Of a stretch of DNA of 40,245 bases, positions 24,626-30,880 are shown one piece after another (position 1 is the stretch's first letter; each line of letters starts with the position of its first letter). The notes under the pieces were generated by a model, which saw only the letters and a program-made list of their open reading frames with translations, did no database searches and was not told the DNA's origin. The translations under genes and the position numbers were made by a program. The stretch comes from a virus: positions 1 to 40,245 of the IMG/VR virus record IMGVR_UViG_3300025322_000075; one strand, 5' to 3'.

Positions 24626-24999
24626 TAGACTTGCCTCACTATGCCCCGGCGCTTGAGTTCCGGCAGGTAATAGGCGATGATACGTTCGGGAAGTTGCCGG
24701 GTGACGAGACCACACGTGACCGCCTCCGCCGTCAAGTCTTTGGCAGTGAACTTATCAACCCCCTTCGCCACGAGGTTTCCCGCCGCTTGACAGATGACCC
24801 GCGCCTGAAGAGGAAGCGAGGCGACCGCGCCAGGGACGTCGGACCTGGGATCGTACACGTACGTAGTGAGGGAGTTTTTCACTGGCGGCGTTATTGTAGG
24901 TTGGCCCTCAACAGAACTTGAAGGTGAGGGTGGTCGACGATCTTCCGGGGACCTCGCGGTCCTCATCTTACCCGTGTCTTGCGGGTGCTCGATCTTCAT
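24625..24999 (-). CDS. Small winged-helix-like paralogue B
   Basis: 124 residues, TTAGGAGCTATC before ATG. A Pro/Ser/Thr-rich, probably disordered N-terminus of ~60 residues, then the shared core: LPLQARVICQAAGNL ... LVTRQLPERIIAYYLPELKRRG. Related to proteins at 19083-19370 and 25644-25898. First gene after the promoter at 25053-25081. A DNA- or RNA-polymerase-binding role is plausible for such a family but unproven. Confidence 0.8.
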   Translation of the reverse strand: MKIEHPQDTGKMRTARSPEDRRPPSPSSSVEGQPTITPPVKNSLTTYVYDPRSDVPGAVASLPLQARVICQAAGNLVAKGVDKFTAKDLTAEAVTCGLVTRQLPERIIAYYLPELKRRGIVRQV

Positions 25000-25052
25000 G
25001 ATAGCTCCTAAGGTAGTTGTGGGTGAGCAAAAGGCTCATTTGCCACGGGACC

Positions 25053-25081
25053 ATTGTATCACGTGGGAGGTCAAAAGTAAA
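25053..25081 (-). promoter_or_regulatory. Leftward sigma-70-like promoter (family member 2)
   Basis: -35 TTTACT (25076-25081), 17-bp spacer beginning TTTGA, -10 TACAAT (25053-25058). Its start would lie about 45 bases before paralogue B. Confidence 0.75.
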
Positions 25082-25474
25082 TACCCTGGGGATTATCCGA
25101 GAAAATATAGTTACTATAATTGATCAGCCTAAGAGTACTTGGGTGGTAACCAACAATAAGAATATCTAATAACTTAAGTAACTCCGAGTAACTAGGCTCT
25201 ATATAACTAAATAAAATATCATAAAATATGATTATATATATAGGGCCAAAATATAACAGTTACATTGGTTATCCTGCAGTTATAAATCGTTCCTGGCGTG
25301 TTAATTGACTACCTTCAGGGGTCCGCGGTCCAAGATACGAGTTGCGTGAAATTGGTTCTTTGGTCCTACCTGGCGCGCCATTTGTCTCACGGCCGGCTCC
25401 TCGGCCCGAGGTTCTTGGTCCCCACCTGGCGCGCCTGATGGCAATCTCCCCGGTCCGCGGACCGCGGGACTTGG
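25082..25474. other. Non-coding region: AT-rich block then GC-rich palindromes (origin candidate)
   Basis: No gene is supported here. Bases ~25090-25300 are strongly AT-rich, with repeated AGTAACT, ATCATA/TATGAT arms and a TATATATATA run. Bases ~25320-25470 switch to GC-rich palindromes: TGGCGCGCCA, GGTCCGCGGACC, and a repeated GGTCCGCGG. An easily melted stretch next to repeats, between two early operons, could be a replication origin. This is inference only. Confidence 0.4.
25354..25435. repeat. Direct repeat pair ending in GGCGCGCC
   Basis: Two 26-base copies at 25354-25379 and 25410-25435 share GGTTCTT, GGTCC and ACCTGGCGCGCC, with a one-base shift between them. The ends are AscI-type palindromes. 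They are 56 bp apart. Confidence 0.75.
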
Positions 25475-25504
25475 TTAAAAAACCAGGGCCTGACGACCCT
25501 GGTT
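25475..25504 (-). terminator. Intrinsic terminator, leftward
   Basis: On the minus strand, AACCAGGG and CCCTGGTT form a perfect 8-bp stem with an 8-base loop, followed at once by T6 (A6 at 25477-25482). It ends the short operon of paralogue C and the micropeptide. Confidence 0.85.
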
Positions 25505-25508
25505 CTCC

Positions 25509-25589
25509 CTACTTGTCCTGGTCGTCCTTCCATTCCCGCCAGATGTTCCAGAACACCACTACGAGCAACACGAGCCCAAGTAATTCCAC
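25509..25589 (-). CDS. 26-aa membrane micropeptide
   Basis: GTG at 25589 with AAAGGAGACTGAG ahead; peptide MELLGLVLLVVVFWNIW then REWKDDQDK. A single hydrophobic helix with a charged C-terminus, stopping right before the terminator. Start signal and terminator placement support it. Confidence 0.6.
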   Translation of the reverse strand: MELLGLVLLVVVFWNIWREWKDDQDK

Positions 25590-25643
25590 CTCAGTCTCCT
25601 TTCAAGAGAAAAGAGGAGCGGGTTTCCCCGCCCCTCCACCCTG

Positions 25644-25898
25644 CTACGACTTGATGATCACACCTTTCTTGTTGAGAGTCGGCAGGTAGTACTGCACGAT
25701 TCTCGATGCCGGTTGCCGCGTCTTCATTCCGAGTTCCACCGCGACTTTCCCAATCTCTTCCGGCGTCGCGAAGGTTCCGAGTTTCTCCATTGCGTAGAAC
25801 ACATACTGTGCCTGACGCGGGAGAAGCTTCGGCTTCTCGGCCCCGTCAACGAGCGAGTACTGCTTGCTCGTGCGGGATGTTTCGATGACGATTTCCAT
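25644..25898 (-). CDS. Small winged-helix-like paralogue C
   Basis: 84 residues from ATG 25898 (AGGAGAACTATC ahead); the frame runs to 25925 without a site. Core: LPRQAQYVFYAMEKLGTFATPEEIG ... MKTRQPASRIVQYYLPTLNKKGVIIKS. Clearest of three paralogues; the shared TRQ-x-x-x-RIV-x-YYLP-x-L run fits a recognition helix and wing. It is the first gene of the leftward arm, just below the multi-operator control region. Likely an immediate-early product; target unknown. Confidence 0.8.
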   Translation of the reverse strand: MEIVIETSRTSKQYSLVDGAEKPKLLPRQAQYVFYAMEKLGTFATPEEIGKVAVELGMKTRQPASRIVQYYLPTLNKKGVIIKS

Positions 25899-25939
25899 GA
25901 TAGTTCTCCTAATATCCGGCCTCATTCGACCGTAAAAGC

Positions 25940-25968
25940 ATTATAAAATGAATGAAATGAAAAGTACA
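25940..25968 (-). promoter_or_regulatory. Leftward sigma-70-like promoter (family member 1)
   Basis: -35 TGTACT (25963-25968), 17-bp spacer, -10 TATAAT (25940-25945; perfect). First promoter of the leftward arm, about 35 bases before the paralogue C start. Confidence 0.78.
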
Positions 25969-25989
25969 CAACTGTTACACTTTGTTACA

Positions 25990-26017
25990 TTTATAGGAGA
26001 CTGACAATTTCTGTCAG
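25990..26017 (-). promoter_or_regulatory. Second leftward promoter overlapping the TGACA operators
   Basis: -35 CTGACA (26012-26017), 16-bp spacer, -10 TATAAA (25990-25995). The -35 and spacer are covered by the first TGACA/TGTCA operator, so a protein bound there would block it. Confidence 0.5.
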
Positions 26018-26054
26018 TTGCTGACAATTTCTGTCACGTGACAATTATTGTCAG
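26001..26054. promoter_or_regulatory. Three TGACA-TGTCA operator copies
   Basis: CTGACAATTTCTGTCA at 26001-26016 and again at 26021-26036, and the perfect palindrome TGACAATTATTGTCA at 26039-26053. Centres are 20 and 17-18 bp apart, near two helical turns, which allows cooperative binding on one face. Probably sites for a host or phage repressor or activator. The binding protein is unknown; the paralogues are candidates. Confidence 0.75.
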
Positions 26055-26063
26055 TTGTACTTG

Positions 26064-26108
26064 AATACCACATGGTGAAATACCACATTATGAAATGCCA
26101 CATGGTGA
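26064..26108. repeat. Three tandem 15-bp repeats (iteron-like)
   Basis: AATACCACATGGTGA (26064-26078), AATACCACATTATGA (26079-26093), AATGCCACATGGTGA (26094-26108), followed by AATG. Copies 1 and 3 contain the palindrome CCATGTGG-like core CCACATGG. Could be iterons of an origin or activator sites. Confidence 0.8.
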
Positions 26109-26116
26109 AATGAGGA

Positions 26117-26135
26117 GTATAAGTAGAACTTATAC
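26117..26135. promoter_or_regulatory. 19-bp inverted repeat, operator-like
   Basis: GTATAAGT-aga-ACTTATAC, perfect 8-bp arms with a 3-bp centre. A weaker copy (TATAA ... TTATA) follows at about 26139-26155. Different from the TGACA operators and the Fur box next to it. Confidence 0.7.
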
Positions 26136-26149
26136 CAGTATAAAGGAAA

Positions 26150-26177
26150 CTTATAGCTATGTTATTGATAATGATAA
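26150..26177 (-). promoter_or_regulatory. Leftward promoter whose -35 lies in the Fur box
   Basis: -35 TTATCA (26172-26177, 4/6), 16-bp spacer, -10 TATAAG (26150-26155, 5/6). Bound Fur would cover the -35. This is the outermost leftward promoter of the early arm. Confidence 0.45.
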
Positions 26178-26185
26178 TCATTATC
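26167..26185. promoter_or_regulatory. Perfect 19-bp consensus Fur box
   Basis: GATAATGATAATCATTATC, identical base for base to the E. coli Fur-box consensus; the symmetry extends one more base on each side. Ferric uptake regulator with Fe2+ binds such sites and usually represses. It lies in the divergent control region, upstream of the leftward genes, and no such site was noticed elsewhere. Confidence 0.9.
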
Positions 26186-26296
26186 ATTGGGCCGAGTTCC
26201 GAGGTTCGTGTGTCTCGCGCCAGGGGACTTGGGCCCTGGGGGGTAGGGCGTGCGATCAGACGAAATTTTTATAGTGCTACCCACGCGTTAGACGGC

Positions 26297-26494
26297 TCAA
26301 AGTTTAGTCTTCGGGTTGTGTAACCTATGCCACCGCCTGTTGGTATAGAGTTTCCTGCGCCGTCTGGCGGGATCATTGGCATAGCGCTTATAGCACGCCC
26401 TACACTCTGCCCGCAACGCGGTCCCCTTAGCCGGCCTAAAGTTGGTCAGGTCCGCCTCAAGTTCTTTACCACAACGTCGGCATTTTTTAAGCAT
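26297..26494 (-). CDS. Small zinc-ribbon protein
   Basis: 65 residues. Two Cys pairs (KKCRRCGKELEADLTNF ... CRACYKRYA) followed by a very basic tail (RRRRKLYTNRRWHRLH). The ribbon resembles the N-terminal part of the HNH protein at 11576-12001 without the nuclease. No Shine-Dalgarno site precedes the ATG, and a -10 lies 6 bases upstream, so the mRNA may be leaderless. Sits inside the divergent control region, which makes a DNA-binding role possible. Confidence 0.65.
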   Translation of the reverse strand: MLKKCRRCGKELEADLTNFRPAKGTALRAECRACYKRYANDPARRRRKLYTNRRWHRLHNPKTKL

Positions 26495-26499
26495 AGTCC

Positions 26500-26505
26500 A
26501 TTATA
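26500..26505 (-). promoter_or_regulatory. -10 element for a possibly leaderless mRNA
   Basis: TATAAT on the minus strand, with its downstream end 6 bases before the ATG at 26494, so transcription would begin at or next to the start codon. The -35 region is poor. Confidence 0.45.
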
Positions 26506-26535
26506 TAATGCCGCTCGATTGATAGATACTGTCTG

Positions 26536-26564
26536 TTTAATCTTTATTTTCAAGGGCTTATAAT
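26536..26564 (+). promoter_or_regulatory. Rightward promoter of the late (virion) arm
   Basis: -35-like TTTAAT (26536-26541), 17-bp spacer, perfect -10 TATAAT (26559-26564). The start would lie ~28 bases before the first virion gene. The only good rightward promoter I found. Confidence 0.6.
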
Positions 26565-26598
26565 GTTCCTGCGTGCGCTATATTTCAAGGAGCCTTGA

Positions 26599-26784
26599 AT
26601 GCCCAGCAAATCACCAGAGCAAGCCGACTTCATGCGCGCCGTCGCCCATGGCATGAAACCACGTGCAGGTGGTCCCTCAAGGGCGGTCGCGCGGGAGTTT
26701 GTCGACGCCGACATGGCAAAGCAGAAGATGACCGCCAGTAAGCTTCGCGGCAATCCGGGGCATTCGCGGAAGGAGAGCTACTAG
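26599..26784 (+). CDS. Small conserved packaging-region protein
   Basis: 61 residues, CAAGGAGCCTTGA ahead of ATG. Sequence PSKSPEQADFMRAVAHGMKP ... PSRAVAREFVDADMAK is a short, basic pattern common at the start of podovirus packaging operons. Function not known to me; first gene of the late arm, overlapping the next start (TAGTG). Confidence 0.75.
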   Translation: MPSKSPEQADFMRAVAHGMKPRAGGPSRAVAREFVDADMAKQKMTASKLRGNPGHSRKESY

Positions 26785-27074
26785 TGTCCAACCTCACTGA
26801 TGCCCAGAACAAGAAAGCTCTCCGTGATGTAGTTCGCGAGGCTTTTGATCGATTGGGAGGTGCAGATTGGTTAGTGACCTTTTCTCAAGCCAACTGGGAG
26901 AACGCGCGAGTTTTTGTCTCCCTAGTCGGTCGGCTCATCCCCACGGAGCTTGTGGGTAAGGGCGGAGGCCCCCTGACCGTGATCATCAAAAAGGAAGGTG
27001 AGGAAATTCCTGTAGGACGCTTGATTGAGGGTTCAGCGGAACCACTCCCAGACGAGCCGCGGCAGTTAAACTAG
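26784..27074 (+). CDS. Putative small terminase subunit
   Basis: 96 residues from GTG 26784, overlapping the previous stop. Helical N-terminus (NKKALRDVVREAFDRLGGADWLVTF), VFVSLVGRLIPTEL, then KGGGPLTVIIKKEG. The segment 'LIPTEL...GGPL' resembles short TerS-like proteins that precede terminase genes. It lies two genes before TerL. Assignment rests on position and weak similarity. Confidence 0.55.
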   Translation: MSNLTDAQNKKALRDVVREAFDRLGGADWLVTFSQANWENARVFVSLVGRLIPTELVGKGGGPLTVIIKKEGEEIPVGRLIEGSAEPLPDEPRQLN

Positions 27075-27075
27075 T

Positions 27076-27285
27076 ATGGCTCAAGCCTACATCGTAGGAC
27101 AACTAGCGTGCGGCACGTGTGGCAGCGTCATGTACGTGGTCAAGGGCGCGTCGCTCGGGGTCCGCGATCCATCAACTGATAAGGTTGACCCAGAAATTAC
27201 GGTGCGGTGTGCCCACGCAGATTGCCAGGAGTATGGCGTCCTTCGTAAATTTGTAATGACGCCCCTGGAGCTTACGGATGCCTGA
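27076..27285 (+). CDS. Small zinc-ribbon protein
   Basis: 69 residues: CGTCGSVMYV ... VRCAHADCQEYG, a two-knuckle zinc ribbon with strands around it. Overlaps the TerL start by 8 bp. Likely a packaging-region accessory protein; function unknown. Confidence 0.7.
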   Translation: MAQAYIVGQLACGTCGSVMYVVKGASLGVRDPSTDKVDPEITVRCAHADCQEYGVLRKFVMTPLELTDA

Positions 27286-28645
27286 GCTAGTCCTCCCCCA
27301 CAATTTTACGCCCCGCCCGTACCAGCGCGACTTCATGTCGTTCATGGACCGTGGCGGGACACGCGCGTGCGCGGTGTGGCATCGACGGGCGGGCAAGGAC
27401 CTTGTGGGAGCGCACCAGATTGCTAAGTCCGCCTTCCAACGCGTAGGGTTGTACTGGCACCTGCTGCCCACGCAGCGCCAGGGCAGAAAGGTCGTTTGGG
27501 AGAATATCACCACTCAAGGTGTCCGACTCATCGATGCCGTCTTTCCCCCGGAAGTACGGGCGGCGGAGCCAAATTCGACGGAGATGTCGCTCAAGCTGCG
27601 CTCTGGTAGCCTCTACCAGGTCGTTGGGTCGGACAACTATAATACCTTGGTGGGGGCGAACCCAGTAGGCGTCTTGTTCTCTGAGTGGTCGCTTGCTGAC
27701 CCGCGCGCGTGGGATTTTGTGCGACCAATCCTTCGAGAGAACGGTGGGTGGGCAGCCTTCTTGTATACCCCACGCGGTTACAACCACGCCTTTGAGCTTT
27801 ACCAGATCGCTCAGCGCAATCCCTCGTGGTTTGTTTCACTCAGGACCGTTCAAGACACTAACGTTCTCTCGCCGGCAGATATTGAGGAGGAACGGCGGGC
27901 CGGGATGCCTGAAGAGTTAATCCAGCAAGAGTTTTACTGTGATTTTTCGTCAGCATCGATTGGTTCAGTGCTCGGGCAGCAGTTGGCGTTGGCGGAGCGT
28001 GAGGGTCGTATTACGGACATTCAGCTCTGGGACCCTGAAGGTGGGCCGGTCATCGCCTCGTCAGACATTGGTTTCAGGGACTCTTCCGCGTGGTGGTTTT
28101 GGCAACTTTACCCGGACAAGATCGCCCTCATTGATTATGAGGAGGAAAGTGGGCTCGAGGCGCAAGATTGGATTGACAAGCTGAAACTCAAGCCGTACGA
28201 GTACCAGATGGTCTACCTCCCACACGACGCGAAGGCAAAGACGTTCGCTACACGTTACTCGGCGCAGGAACAGTTCATCGATAGCGGGTTGCCAACCACC
28301 CTGCTGCCTATGATGCGTATAGCGGACAGGATTAACGCCGCGAGGGCAATTTTTCCTAGGTGCGTGCTCCAACGCGACCTGTGCGCGCGCGGCATCACCG
28401 CCTTACGTGCGTGGGCGTACTCTTATGATGACGAAAGAAAAATGTACTCGAAGGAACCGTTCCATGACTGGGCGTCGCATGGAGGAGACTCGTTTACTTA
28501 CGGGGCGTCAGTGCTTGCGCACCACTTCAAGAAGATAAAGGAAGAGGATAAGAAGGTTAGCGTGGCGAAGGGAAGCCACTACGCCTTTTCACTTGACCAA
28601 TTACATGATAAACCGGCGAATGGTCGGCTCAGGGAGCGTGTTTAA
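27278..28645 (+). CDS. terL: Terminase large subunit
   Basis: 455 residues. ATPase: HRRAGKD (Walker A, residues 35-41), GVLFSEWS (Walker B region), LYTPRG coupling motif. Nuclease: SSDIGFRDSS, LPHDAKAK and HDWASHGGDSF give the metal-binding acids of the RNase H-like domain. This is the motor that cuts and packages DNA into the procapsid through the portal. Length and motif order are normal for a full terminase. Stop overlaps the portal start (TAATG). Confidence 0.95.
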   Translation: MPELVLPHNFTPRPYQRDFMSFMDRGGTRACAVWHRRAGKDLVGAHQIAKSAFQRVGLYWHLLPTQRQGRKVVWENITTQGVRLIDAVFPPEVRAAEPNSTEMSLKLRSGSLYQVVGSDNYNTLVGANPVGVLFSEWSLADPRAWDFVRPILRENGGWAAFLYTPRGYNHAFELYQIAQRNPSWFVSLRTVQDTNVLSPADIEEERRAGMPEELIQQEFYCDFSSASIGSVLGQQLALAEREGRITDIQLWDPEGGPVIASSDIGFRDSSAWWFWQLYPDKIALIDYEEESGLEAQDWIDKLKLKPYEYQMVYLPHDAKAKTFATRYSAQEQFIDSGLPTTLLPMMRIADRINAARAIFPRCVLQRDLCARGITALRAWAYSYDDERKMYSKEPFHDWASHGGDSFTYGASVLAHHFKKIKEEDKKVSVAKGSHYAFSLDQLHDKPANGRLRERV

Positions 28646-30585
28646 TGGCTACTAATCTTGCTGACCTTACGAGCGTTGAGTTTCCGACCGATGATCCGGT
28701 AAAGTTGGCAAATTACTGGTCAGCGGAAATTATCGCAGCCAATAAGTGGTTCGAGAAATTCGTCACCCGGTCACAGCGGGTAGAGGAACGTTACCTCGAC
28801 GAGCGGGAAGGTGGCATCGGGGGAGTTAGTGATGGTGCCTCGGTGCTTAATCTTTTCTGGTCAAACGTGGAGGTAATGATCGCGGCACTCTACGCGCGCC
28901 CACCAAAGGTTGACGTCTCACGCACCTTCAAGGATCCTGATGATGACGTGGCGCGAGTAGCGGCGAACATTCTAGAACGCGTTATCCAAAACGATATTCA
29001 AAGTGAGGCAGAGTCCGATGGTGGAACTTTCAGGGACGCGATCCTTGATAGGTTGATCGTTGGACTTGGGCAGCTTTGGGCGCGTTACGAGGTTGAGACG
29101 GCGAAGCAGATGCAGCCAGCTGCCACGGATCCATCTACTGGGATGGAGATGGTTCCAGCGCGTGAGATAGAGGTCATCGTTGATGAAAAATCTCCCCTCG
29201 ACTTTGTGCGGTGGGAAGACTTTCTCTGCTCGCCCATTCGGCGGTGGCGTGATTGTCGGTGGGCTGCACGCCGGGTTTATATGACGAAGCCGCAGGTAAT
29301 AGCGCGTTTTGGTGAACCTATCGCGAACTCAATGAACTTTGACAAGCGCACAACTTCCTCGTTGCGCCCAGATGATAATCCTTTGCTTGTTTCAGTTGTT
29401 GAACAGGCACAGGTTTATGAGATATGGGACAAGCAGACCAAGAAAGCTTACTGGTGGTCTAAGGACGCACCAACCATCCTCGACTTCAAGGAAGCTCCGA
29501 TCAAGTTTCCAGGATTCTTTCCGTGCCCACCACCCTTGCTTGCTTCGACTACCACGAAGTCGATCATCCCACGCTGTGAATACTACATGGCGCAGGATCA
29601 ATATGAGGAATTGGACCTGGTCACTACACGAGTTCACCTTCTTGTTGAGGCAGTTCGTGTCGCTGGTGTTTACGACAAGAACAATGAAGGTGTAAAGAAC
29701 ATCTTGTCGGCAAAAGCCATGAACGAGATGATTCCAGTCAACAACTGGGCCATGTTTGCTGAGAAAGGTGGGCTTAAAGGTGCTGTTGACTGGTTTCCAC
29801 TTGACATGATCATTGCGACGATGGAAAAGTTGACCGCGCGTAAGGCTGAACTTGTCCAGGAAATCTATCAGGTGCTTGGGATTTCGGATATTATGCGTGG
29901 GATGTCCAACCCTAACGAAACATTGGGTGCCCAGCAGTTGAAGTCTCAGTTCGGGGGCGCAAGAATTGGGCGCACTCAGGCAACTATCGCGTTTTTTGTG
30001 CAGGGCGGCCTTCAGCTCAAGGCAGCGATCATTACCTCGCTCTATCAACCACAGCAGTTGATGAAAAAGAGCCAGATAATGAGTTCGTCTGATGCAAAGT
30101 ATGCAGAACAGGCAATTCAACTGTTAAAAGATCCCTCGATGCCTTTTCGCATCAAAGTTCAGGCAGATTCCATGGCATCTCCTGAGTGGTTGTCAGAGAA
30201 ACAAGAAAGAACTGGCGTGGTTCAGAGCATTGCCCAATTTATTGGGATGTCTATGCCACTGATTCAATCGGCGCCTGCTTCTGGGCCATATTTGATCAAG
30301 ATTCTGCAGTGGGCGGTTGCTGGCTACAAGGGCGGTGAGGAACTTGAGACCGTGCTTGATGACGCCTTCACCGCGATGCAGCAACCGAAGCCTCCGGCAC
30401 AGCCCACGCCTATGCAAATAGCTGAGCTGAAGAAAACTCAGGCTGAAGGGGTGGAAAAAATGTCGCAGGCGACTAAGAATCAGGCTGAAGCGAAGAGAGC
30501 CACGGTTGAGGCACAGCTTGAACCAATCAATGTGATACTTGACCATCAGAAAGGTGGACGTGAAACGCCGGTTCGTCCAAATTAA
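28645..30585 (+). CDS. Portal protein
   Basis: 646 residues. Directly after TerL. Begins with an acidic N-terminus, then SRTFKDPDDDVARVAANILERVIQ and ILDRLIVGLGQLWARYEVE typical of large podovirus/P22-like portals, a WEDFLCSPIRRWRDCRW segment and a Gln-rich C-terminal coiled coil (AELKKTQAEGVEKMSQATKNQAEAKR). Forms the dodecameric channel for DNA. Identification by position, size and motif style. Confidence 0.9.
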   Translation: MATNLADLTSVEFPTDDPVKLANYWSAEIIAANKWFEKFVTRSQRVEERYLDEREGGIGGVSDGASVLNLFWSNVEVMIAALYARPPKVDVSRTFKDPDDDVARVAANILERVIQNDIQSEAESDGGTFRDAILDRLIVGLGQLWARYEVETAKQMQPAATDPSTGMEMVPAREIEVIVDEKSPLDFVRWEDFLCSPIRRWRDCRWAARRVYMTKPQVIARFGEPIANSMNFDKRTTSSLRPDDNPLLVSVVEQAQVYEIWDKQTKKAYWWSKDAPTILDFKEAPIKFPGFFPCPPPLLASTTTKSIIPRCEYYMAQDQYEELDLVTTRVHLLVEAVRVAGVYDKNNEGVKNILSAKAMNEMIPVNNWAMFAEKGGLKGAVDWFPLDMIIATMEKLTARKAELVQEIYQVLGISDIMRGMSNPNETLGAQQLKSQFGGARIGRTQATIAFFVQGGLQLKAAIITSLYQPQQLMKKSQIMSSSDAKYAEQAIQLLKDPSMPFRIKVQADSMASPEWLSEKQERTGVVQSIAQFIGMSMPLIQSAPASGPYLIKILQWAVAGYKGGEELETVLDDAFTAMQQPKPPAQPTPMQIAELKKTQAEGVEKMSQATKNQAEAKRATVEAQLEPINVILDHQKGGRETPVRPN

Positions 30586-30880
30586 CGGTGTTTTGACGGA
30601 GGTGCCTCTTGATTACAGATCGGGAGACGAAATTCGTCGCGTGGCTATTGTTGGGGACCGTTATTATGACGGTCTTCGTACTAGTGATGGTATTGACATC
30701 TCAAGTCGGGTAAAGCACAAAGCTTACATGAAACGTACTGGTCTTACTACTGCCGATGACTTCAAGGAGACTTGGCGCAAGGCTGAAGAACAACGAATAA
30801 ATGAGAAGCGCGGCATTGATCCATCTCGAAAGTACGACGTTGCGCGGGCAATTGATAAGTTACTAGATAAGAGACGTTAA
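30560..30880 (+). CDS. Small conserved protein after the portal
   Basis: 106 residues from GTG 30560 (open frame reaches a TTG at 30539; family members known to me start MKRRFVQ-like). Contains RFVQINGVLTEV, VAIVGDRYYDGL and DDFKETWRKAEEQR. A recurrent small protein between portal and scaffold in this kind of phage; function unknown. Overlaps the portal end by ~26 bp. The start is uncertain since the ribosome site AAGGTGG lies very close. Confidence 0.7.
   Translation: MKRRFVQINGVLTEVPLDYRSGDEIRRVAIVGDRYYDGLRTSDGIDISSRVKHKAYMKRTGLTTADDFKETWRKAEEQRINEKRGIDPSRKYDVARAIDKLLDKRR

Noticed and set aside
26064-26108. CRISPR or att site in the 15-bp repeats
   Set aside because: The repeats are directly adjacent without spacers, and no integrase gene is present, so iterons or operator sites are more likely.
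26190-26290. tRNA or structured RNA in the GC-rich stretch after the Fur box
   Set aside because: A CCAGGG/CCCTGG stem is present but no cloverleaf, anticodon arm or terminator; not enough support.
29392-30120. Long minus ORF (242 aa) opposite the portal
   Set aside because: Antisense to the portal gene in the late arm; composition is that of a shadow frame and no ribosome site was seen.
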